Shown here: piece by piece, positions 56,822-64,000 of the stretch
How the letters are laid out: the number at the start of each line of letters is the position of its first letter
Position numbering within the stretch: position 1 is the first letter of the stretch
Assembly (NCBI GenBank): GCA_029204225.1
Contig: CM055103.1
Coordinates: forward strand, 43,536,604 to 43,600,603
Direction of reading: 5' to 3'
DNA from: Diphasiastrum complanatum
Taxonomy: Eukaryota > Streptophyta > Lycopodiopsida > Lycopodiales > Lycopodiaceae
Length of the DNA stretch: 64,000 nt
Position numbers and translations under genes: made by a program
Notes under the pieces: generated by a model
The model's database searches: none
What the model was told of the DNA's origin: nothing
What the model saw: the letters and a program-made list of their open reading frames with translations, nothing else

Positions 56822-59520
56822 ATGCTAGCGAGACCCTTCAGCTTTGGGCCGCATGACCTAGTACGTATGCATGGGAAAGTTGGTAAACAGTCAGTAAGAG
56901 TCATGGTTGATGATGGGGCCACCCATAATTTCATCAACTGCACCCTGGTTAAAAAGCTCAAACTACCAGAAGTACCTAGTCAGCATAGGTACATAGTTTC
57001 ATTAGCTAAGGGTGAAGATAAAAAAATATGGGAAACTATGGTGAGTAAGTTAAATCTTGGTATTCAGGGGTACCAAGATGAAATAAACTTTCAGATAATG
57101 CACCTGGATCGAACAGATATTGTTCCCGGGAGAGATTGGCTCGACAGTTTAGGACCTTCCCTCCACAGAAACTATCAGGAGAACACCCTCAGCTTTCAGC
57201 ATAAAGGCCGAGAGATCTAGTTGCATGGGGAGCATGATGTTCCCAATAGTCCTATAATCTGCAGTTCAGAGCTCTGTCAGCTAATCGGAGACGAAGACCA
57301 TCAGGTATTCTTATGTGACTTTCAGTTTATTCCTAAAGTTTCTATTTCCAGTTCTATTCAGCAGAAAATCAGTAAATTAGAAACTTTATTGTCTAAATTT
57401 AAAGATGTTTTTCCTGAAGATTTGCCACATGGTTTACCACCTAGCAGAGAGGTAGATCATGTAATAAACCTAGTACTAGGTACAGCACTATTTCTAAACC
57501 TCCGTATCAGGGCAGCCGAACAGAGGATGAAGAAATAACTAGGCAGTTAACAGATTATCTTGGAAAAGGCCAAATTCAGACCAATACTTCACCATGGGCC
57601 TCACCAGTCCTATTGGTGAAAAAGAAAGAGGGGTCTATGCGTCTTTGCGTAGATTACAGAGCCCTCAAGAAAGTCACAATAAAGAATAAATACCCTATGC
57701 CTCGGGTAGACGAGTTGTTTGACTAACTCGACGAGGCTAAGTTTTTCAACAAAATAGACCTCAGATCAGGATATCATCAAGTCTGTATAAAATCGGAAGA
57801 TGTCTCGAAAACAGCTTTTAGGACTCGTCATGGTCATTATGAGTTTAAGGTGATGCCATTTGGGCTCACAAATGCTCCATCTACCTTTATGACCTTGATG
57901 AACAGTGTCTCAGACCATACTTGGGTAAGTTTGTAGTCGTATTTTTAGATGACATCCTCGTTTACAGCAAAACGAGGAAGGAGCATCTAAAACACCTCAC
58001 AAAGGTGTTTCGACTGCTTAGAAAGCATAAGCTCTATGCTAAAACAATCCAAGTGTGAATTCTTCGTTGAAGAAGTAGCATATTTGGGTCACATTATCTT
58101 TCAGATGGGATTAAGATGGACCCAAATAAGGTCAAAGCCATACTCAGTTGGCTGAGACCTTAGAATATTTTGGAACTTCAGATCTTTCTTGGTCTGGCGG
58201 GATATTACAGACGATTTGTCAAGAAATATGCTCAGATAGCAGTTCCTATGACAAATCTCCTTAAGGGGAAGGGAAAGTAGTTCATTTGGGAGTCCGCACA
58301 GCAGGAGAGCTTTGATGCTCTCAAACGAGCCTTAGCTACAGCACCAGTTTTAATAGTCGTCGACCCCAATCAGCCATTTGTGGTCGAAACAGATGCTAGC
58401 GACTTTGCAGTAGGTGCTGTGCTAACTCAGGGTGGACGACCAGTTGCGTTCGAGAGCAAAAAACTCGAGCCAGCTCAGACTAGGTACAGTGCCTATGAAA
58501 AGGAACTCTTTTCTATAGTCCATGCCCTTAAGACTTGGAGGCATTATTTGTATGGTGCCAACTTTGAGGTCCTGACAGACCATGAGAGTCTCAGATACCT
58601 TTGCAATCAACCTGAACGTAGAGGTCGGAAAGCTCGTTAGGCAGAGTTGATGCAAGAGTTTGACATGTCTATCAGATATAGACGTGGAAAATTCAATACA
58701 GTAGCAAATGCCCTTAGCAGAATGCCTATGATAAACGAGCTGAGTTTTACTCAGATTCATAATGAGTTACTCGAGTCCTTGAGAAGGAAATGCCAGCATG
58801 ATGCATTCTTCTCTATCTGGAACTCAGTCTAGAACAGACAGTTACAGACTCCAGAACCAGTTCCCGGGGCTGGTGCCAGTTCATCTAAGAATACGGCAGT
58901 TTCCGTTGAGGATGATGATGAGTCCGAGTATACGTCGTCAGATGGACAATAAGTTTACTGGAAATTTTTGGAGGGCAGTATTCCATCATCTCCATACTAA
59001 ACTTAATATGAGTACCACCGACCATCCACAGACGGACGGTCAAATAGAAAGGGTAAATCAAGTGCTGGAGGATATGCCTCGTGCATACGTCAGCAAGAAG
59101 CAGACTAATTGGGAGGAGTATCTCTCGATATTAGAGTTTGCTTACAACAGTACCAAACATTCGGCTACGGGATACAGCCCATTTATGCTGATGTACGTTT
59201 TTCAGCCACGCTCACCCACAGTTGTAGGGTTTGAACAAGAAAAAGTTGAAGCAGCCGGAAACTTTTTAGAGGACCTAAACCAGATGATAGAACATGCTAA
59301 GCGTAGCATTAGGCAGTCGCAGGATCGAGCCAGGCATTATGCAGATCCACACAGACGGGATGTGCATTTTTCGACTGGTGAGAAAGTCTACTTGAGAGTC
59401 CTAGTTGACTCTAAAACCCTCAAATCGGGAGTGTGTGCTAAGTTGTCTCCAAGGTATTGTGGTCCCTTTACCATCAGTAGGAGACTAGGCGAGGTCACCT
59501 ATGAACTATAACTCCCACAC
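56822..59520 (+). pseudogene. pol: Pol part of G5
   Basis: Contains the best-preserved protease of the family in the window (DDGATHNFINCTLVKKLKLP, open from 56,822 to a TAG at 57,218). RT shows [27 protein letters not shown] and the FLDD box near 57,945, with frame damage near 57,490, 57,907 and 58,045. RNase H includes ETDASDFAVGAVLTQ. The integrase zinc-binding part and first catalytic Asp are deleted near 58,945; QIERVNQ retains the Glu. Ends in GEVTYEL with a stop at 59,509; the chromodomain-like tail is absent. Confidence 0.88.
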
Positions 59521-59542
59521 AGTAGTAAGGTTTTTCCAGTCT

Positions 59543-59819
59543 GGCACAGAAACTGCCAGGGAAGAGAGGACGACCACGTAGGGCTCCAGGTACAGCTAGA
59601 GGTGCAGGATTACAGCCAGCTAGAGGAGGTGTTGTTGGTTTGGCTTGCTTGGGGGCTGATGCGGAGGCAAATTGGGATGATGCTAGTGAGGAGTCCTCCT
59701 CCTCGGACACACAGCCCATGCCAGTTCCAGACAGGCAGAGCTATCGGCTGCGAGAGTCAGCTCGGGGCCCTGACTTGTCTCCGGAGCATTCGTTTGAGTC
59801 AGAGCCAGAGCATTGATTG
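59543..59819 (+). pseudogene. C-terminal end of transposase C
   Basis: Open frame without start: AQKLPGKRGRPRRAPGTARG with the second AT-hook, then VVGLACLGADAEANWDDA, the acidic part, and ...RGPDLSPEHSFESEPEH to the TGA near 59,816. Clearly homologous to the ends of A and B. Joins gypsy sequence at 59,542. Confidence 0.85.
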
Positions 59820-60333
59820 TGGCTCTGTTATTTTAGTTTCAGTAGTTTGTCTCTAGCAGACGGTCTACCATTGTACTCAGATCATTTTTCACATCATATA
59901 CAGTATTTGGCGTACTTTTTTTGCTGCACATTGTGCGTATGTCACTCTGTACATGTGATGCTGTATTTACAATTTTATGTCAAATTCTATGTGCGTGTGT
60001 GAATCTTATTTTCAACTAATTTCGATTGAAGTGAATGATAGCTTCACATAAATGCACCTACATAATGAGCATAGCAATTACCCCTACACCCCAAACGGCA
60101 TTTCACAAACACATGTATTACATTTGCATTTAAAAAAATACAGAGATTGCATTTCACATGCGCGTTGTACAAAAAACAACTATGTATTCATTCTACCGTT
60201 GTATCAAGATAACATTACATATCCCGTCCTTTTCTTAAGCAGCTATCTAGTTATTTGCTGCACCCTAAACTACCAAAATTTACATAGCAACAGTCCGCCA
60301 CATACGGCTGGACCTTATCTATTCTAAACATGC
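59820..60333. other. Shared 3' region between convergent genes (C)
   Basis: Non-coding, matches 49,620-50,059 in B and 44,436-44,934 in A. Confidence 0.65.
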
Positions 60334-60676
60334 CTATTGATCCTCCACTGACTCCTCGCCCTCGTCAGGTGCATTGTTCTGTCGCTCTCGCTCTGCCTCC
60401 TGATTAGCCCGACGTCTGGCCGCCCTTTCCCTGACCATGATGAGCTGCCACTGTGTGAAGTTCATTCGGATCTGCTCATCCAAATCCAGCTCGACAGCGG
60501 GGGCAGGGGCCACAGCGGGGGCGGGGATCTGCAGCTCTGGGTCTCTCCCGAGTCTGTCGCAACATCTCTGCAATGTCTGTCTCTTGCTTCCGATGTCTTT
60601 CGTTGTGCCTTCAGATATCTTCCTCGAGCTTCCTCCTGGCTTCTCCCTCGGGCTTCGGTGGTATGCGCTCTGCCAT
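60334..60676 (-). pseudogene. Second transposon gene, broken copy (C)
   Basis: Homologue of the 114-aa protein of A. The start MAERIPPKPEGEARRKLEED has seven more residues than A; a TGA follows shortly after (CGA in A), and a small deletion near 60,550 shifts the frame. The C-terminal part ELQIPAPAVAPAP, VELDLDEQIRMNFTQWQLIM and EGEESVEDQ is well conserved. Its presence in two copies shows that the gene travels with the transposon. Confidence 0.75.
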
Positions 60677-60689
60677 CTCGATCGACCTT

Positions 60690-61130
60690 CTCCTCACAGC
60701 ACCCTGCTCCTCGAACACCCTCTCACAGCACCCTGGCTCTCAAACAGCCTCTCACAGCCTGTCACCGGCTCTCGCTTGCTCTCTCACTGTCTATCACTAG
60801 CTCTCTCATAGCCTCAAAAATGCCGATGACAATGGCATTCTGAGTGCTTATTTATGCCCACAGCCTGATCGACCATGTGGATCCCCATCATCCCTCCATG
60901 TGCCTCTGTACCCTAAACCCATGTGATGCTCCCCCCCTGTGTTGCTCTCCCATTGGCCCCATGGTCTGCTCACCCATAGTGCCCATGTGTTGTTGCACCA
61001 GTCCCCTGCACCATGTACTGTACCCTCTTTTTTTACACCCAGAACCCCTTTTTTTTTTCCATTTTTTTGACCTGTTTTGGTAGGTAATAGGCAAAAGAAA
61101 ATATTTAAAATATTAAAAAAAAAAATATTA
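60690..61130 (-). other. Upstream region of the second gene in C
   Basis: Short CTCTCACAGC-type repeats (60,690-60,820), one unit of the 80-bp repeat of A, then a T/A-rich block (61,030-61,130) before the terminal array. No coding. Confidence 0.55.
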
Positions 61131-61136
61131 AAAATG

Positions 61137-61234
61137 GTACCGCCCTGGTATCGCGGATCCCAAGGCGGTACCGTACCAACAGTACCACTGATATGGTACC
61201 GGCGGTACCATACCAACGGTACCAAGGGAAACTA

Positions 61235-61236
<2 letters not shown>
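61137..61236 (+). repeat. Terminal GGTACC array and tip of C
   Basis: Five GGTACC palindromes, plus near-variants of the word and one GGATCC, ending CTATG at 61,232-61,236. Outer part reads, reversed, CATAGTTTCCCTTGGTACC. Confidence 0.85.

Positions 61237-61284
<48 letters not shown>
61237..61284. repeat. (TA)n tract
   Basis: About 48 bp of TA dinucleotides between the tips of C and of the next module. Confidence 0.95.
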
Positions 61285-61286
<2 letters not shown>

Positions 61287-61682
61287 TAGAACCCACGGTT
61301 CTTAAAACCGTGGGTCTTGGGAACTGTGGGGTGAACCGTGGTACGGTTCCTCTATTTAATTAATTAAGTAATTAATTACCAAATTCCCCCCAAAACCCTC
61401 CCAAGGCATTTTTGGTGCTCATTTCACAGATTTCAAAAATGGTCCTCAGATTTCACAGATTTTTGGCATTACACAGATTTCGCAGATTGAAATGATTTCA
61501 CAAATTTTTGGCATCACACAAATTTCACAGATTCGAATGATTTCACAGATTTTTTTGGCCTTTTTTTTGCATATTTTTGGGGGTGGGAAACTAAAAAAAA
61601 AAATTAATTAATTAGTTATACGGTTTACCACGGTTCTCCCTTAAATTTTCAGTGAACTATACGGTTCACTATACGGTTCGTG

Positions 61683-61685
<3 letters not shown>
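61285..61685. mobile_element. Short non-coding module with AACCGT palindromes
   Basis: A 401-bp unit between two (TA)n tracts, starting CATAGAACCCACGG and ending ACGGTTCGTGGTG. Both ends are rich in ACGGTT/AACCGT words, including the perfect hairpin CCCACGGTT-CTTAA-AACCGTGGG at about 61,292-61,314. No coding frame. Looks like a MITE related in design, but not in sequence, to the GGTACC family. Confidence 0.6.
61450..61558 (+). repeat. 45-bp tandem repeat, 2.4 units
   Basis: Units at 61,450-61,494 and 61,495-61,539 (ATTTCACA(G/A)ATTTTTGGCAT...), partial third to about 61,558. Confidence 0.9.

Positions 61686-61723
<38 letters not shown>
61686..61723. repeat. (TA)n tract
   Basis: About 38 bp of TA dinucleotides between two CATAG-type modules. 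Confidence 0.95.
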
Positions 61724-61725
<2 letters not shown>

Positions 61726-61951
61726 TAGTTGCAGCGAATCGCGATTCGCTAGCTTCGCGATTTGGGAATCGCGATTCGCTGCACAGAATCGCGAAAAAAA
61801 AAACCAGAAACTAACTTTCGGGCCTCCTCCTCGCGCACAGAACCGCGCCAGCAGTGGAGGAGGCAAATTTTTTTTTTGAGAGCTGTGGGCGTCCAATCTT
61901 CGCAAGTGAATAGTTGGCAGGCATCTACTCGGCGATACGGAGGTGGTGTCC
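61724..61951. mobile_element. Third CATAG module with GCGATTCGC words
   Basis: Starts CATAGTTGCAGCG after (TA)n. Carries the perfect 18-bp palindrome AGCGAATCGCGATTCGCT (61,733-61,750) and further GCGATTCGC/AATCGCGA words to about 61,795, then about 150 bp of unassigned sequence up to the junction with gypsy G6 at 61,951/61,952. The other end is not in the window. Confidence 0.55.
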
Positions 61952-64000
61952 ACAGGCTGATCATTCCACTTAACCGGATATTCTCGGTATAGAGTATGAC
62001 GAGTCTGCGTCTCTCTACTATCAAGAATCTCCTCTGGTTCATGTGGAGGTTGTTGAGGATCCAATGGGAGAACTAGAACACTGTCCCCTACCAGATTGTC
62101 TGATTTGGTTAAGGCTTTTCGTAACTGACTTACATGAAAGACTGGAAAAACCTTACTACTGTGTGGGAGTTCTAGTTCATAGGTGACCTCGCCTAGTCTC
62201 CTACTGATGGTAAAGGGACCACAATACCTTGGAGACAACTTAGCACACACTCCTGATTTGAGGGTTTTAGAGTCAACTGGGACTCTCAAGTAGACTTTCT
62301 CACCAGTGGAAAACTGCACATCCCGTCTGTGTGGATCTGCATAATGCCTGGCTCGATCCTGGGACTGCCTAATGCTACGCTTAGCATGTTCTATCATCTG
62401 GTTTAGGTCCTCTAAAAAGTTTCTGGCTGCTTCAACTTTTTCTTGTTTAAACCCTACTAGCTGTGGGTGAGCGTGGCTGAAAACCGTACATCAGCATAAA
62501 TGGGCTTTATCCCGTAGCTGAATGTTTGGTACTGTTGTAAGCAAACTCTAATATCGAGAGATACTCCTCCCAATTAGTCTGCTTCTTGCTGACATATGCA
62601 CGAAGCATATCCTCCAGCACTTAATTTACTCTTTCTGTTTGACCGTCCGTTTGTGGATGGTCAGTGGTACTCATATTAAGTTTAGTATGGAGATGATGGA
62701 ATACTGCCCTCCAAAAATTTCTTGTAAACTTACTGTCCCGGTCGTTGACTATGCCGGAAGGTAGATCGTACAATTTAAATAGCCCGTCTACAAACAACCT
62801 CGCTAACTCTGGAGCTCTAACGGTTGTTTTGGTCGGAATGAAATGAGCCATGTTGGTCAGATGGTCAACTATGACCCATATAGCGTCATTACCCTTTTGG
62901 GTTTTAGGCAGGCCTACTATAAAATCCATGGAGATACTCTCCCATTTACCAGCTGGTATTTCTAAGGGATGCAACAACCTTCCTGCCTTTAAACGCTCTG
63001 CTTTATTTACTTGACATTTCTGGCAACTGGTTACATACTGGTGGACGTCCTTTTTCATACTTGGCCAGAAAAATTGCCTACGAAGAAGCTCATAGGTCTT
63101 CTGTATGCCTGGGTGTCCCACACTAGGATTGTCATGACATTCATATAGGACCTGCTACCTATAATCTTCTGAATTGCGGACACATACTCTATCTCTATAG
63201 AGCAAGTACTCATCCTGAATGGAATATTGTTTCCATGTGAATCCTTGAGTCAACTGACCCTCAATCACTGGGGTTTGCTTGGGTAATACAGGCTCAGAAT
63301 CCTCAACGTCATCTGACGACGTATACTCGGACTCATCATCATCCTCAACGGAAGCTGCCGTATTCTTGGATGAACTGGCACCAGCCCCGGGAACTGGTTC
63401 TGGAGTCTGTAACTATCTGCTCTGGACTGAGTTCCAGATAGTAGAGAAGAATGCATCATGGTGGCATTTTCCTCTCAAGGATTGGAGTAACTCATTACGA
63501 ATCTAAGTAAAACTCAGCTCGTTTATCATAGGCATTCTGCTAAGGGCATCTGCTACTGTATTGAATTTTCCACGTCTATATCTGATAGACATGTCAAACT
63601 CTTGCATCAACTCAGCCCAACGAGCTTTCCGACCTCTAAGCTCAGGTTGATTGCAAAGGTATCTGAGGCTCTCACGGTCTGTCAGGACCTCAAAGTTGGC
63701 ACCATACAAATAATGCCTCCAAGTCTTAAGGGCATGGACTATAGAAAAGAGTTCCTTTTCATAGGCACTGTACCTAGTCTGAGTTGGCTCGAGTTTTTTA
63801 CTCTTGAACGCAACTGGTCGTCCACGCTGAGTTAGCACAGCACCTACTGCAAAGTCGCTAGCATCTGTTTCGACCACAAATGGCTGATTGGGGTTGACGA
63901 CTTTTAAAACTGGTGCTGTAGCTAAGGCTGTTTTGAGAGCATCAAAGCTCTCCTGCTATGCGGCCTCCCAAATGAACTCCTTTCCCTTCCCCTTAAGAAG
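61952..64000 (-). pseudogene. pol: LTR-less gypsy pol fragment G6
   Basis: Minus-strand piece of the G1/G3 family running off the right edge: end of RT (about 63,940-64,000), RNase H (ETDASDFAVGAVLTQ near 63,870, VADALSRM near 63,540), integrase zinc-binding region ([20 protein letters not shown] near 63,110) and core (MDFIVGLP, NDRDSKF for the usual SDRDSKF, QTERVN), and C-terminus. A stop or shift lies at about 62,400-62,620. The chromodomain-like tail stops at EYPVKWNDQPV at 61,952, where the family continues in G2 and G3; no polypurine tract or LTR follows. Confidence 0.9.

Larger units (their letters stand above)
56122..59542 (+). mobile_element. LTR-less gypsy fragment G5 inside transposon C
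   Basis: Internal part of a G1/G3-family gypsy element from the gag core (MAYKWWLN) to shortly after the integrase C-terminus (SSKVFPV), with no LTR, PBS or leader. Recognisable: gag and CCHC knuckle (56,122-56,795), protease with VMVDDGATHNFI (about 56,900-56,940) followed by RDWL, RT (57,390-58,110, several shifts), RNase H (58,380-58,740), then a deletion near 58,945 that removes the start of integrase, and the integrase core end and C-terminus (58,950-59,540). It replaces hAT sequence from exon 2 to the AT-hook region. Junctions show at most 1-2 bp of overlap. Confidence 0.9.
49288..61236. mobile_element. Head-to-head hAT-like copies B and C, possible composite
   Basis: Copy B (minus strand, 49,288-53,803) and copy C (plus strand, 53,804-61,236) each have their 3' terminus on the outside: B ends in CAAAGGTCCCGCG next to (TA)n and C ends in CTATG next to (TA)n. 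The 5' part of B is missing; its transposase begins at FEDVEEIPSS, joined at about 53,803 to the leader of C. The two arms are therefore a large imperfect inverted repeat, so the unit could move or break as one element. Confidence 0.6.

Overview
The window looks like an intergenic, transposon-packed stretch of a plant nuclear genome. The evidence is plant-type LTR retrotransposons whose primer-binding sites match the 3' end of initiator-Met tRNA (TGGTATCAGAGC), Ty3/gypsy elements with a chromodomain-like integrase tail, a Ty1/copia gag, and BED-zinc-finger/DUF659 hAT-type transposases with short GT-AG introns. No host gene is recognised with confidence, apart from a weak two-segment exon-like remnant near 42.0-42.45 kb. 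The species cannot be named from sequence; a large-genome land plant is the best reading.

Layout. 1-2,228: 5' end of a chromovirus-like gypsy element (G1, minus) with open gag running off the window. 2.8-5.3 kb: two decayed hAT transposase fragments, the second carrying a gag piece from another gypsy family. 5.4-9.6 kb: a second, decayed gypsy element (GB). 11,962-17,516: a structurally complete but coding-dead copy (G2) of the G1 family with a perfect 5-bp target-site duplication. 17.5-25 kb: no gene seen. 25.1-40 kb: a nest. An LTR element L (LTR, PBS, first codons of gag) is cut by a copia element, which runs into gypsy element G4, which is split by G3 (29,731-36,025, complete with two 358-bp LTRs). 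After G4 pol comes a long decayed ORF region of unknown function (37.7-39.95 kb).

42.9-61.75 kb is the most unusual part: a family of hAT-like DNA transposons. Copy A (42,862-49,265) has a 17-bp imperfect terminal inverted repeat starting CATAG, subterminal arrays of the palindrome GGTACC, a four-exon transposase gene with an extra C-terminal domain bearing two AT-hooks, and a second convergent gene for a charged 114-aa protein. Copies B and C lie head to head (49,288-61,236) and may form one composite unit. In C most of the 3' half of the transposase is replaced by an LTR-less 3.4-kb piece of the G1-G3 gypsy family. Two further modules at 61,285-61,951 sit in the same (TA)n setting and start with CATAG, but use different palindromic words (ACGGTT/AACCGT and GCGATTCGC); the last runs directly into another LTR-less gypsy fragment (G6) that leaves the window.

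Function. Every retroelement ORF except the visible part of G1 gag is broken, so the elements appear non-autonomous. Transposase A is close to intact: one in-frame stop near the exon 1 end, two in the C-terminal extension, and a frame problem in a (GA)n tract. The recurrent theme is DNA transposons of the CATAG/(TA)n type that contain gypsy fragments without LTRs, which suggests capture during break or gap repair. All comparisons were made by eye between copies inside this window.
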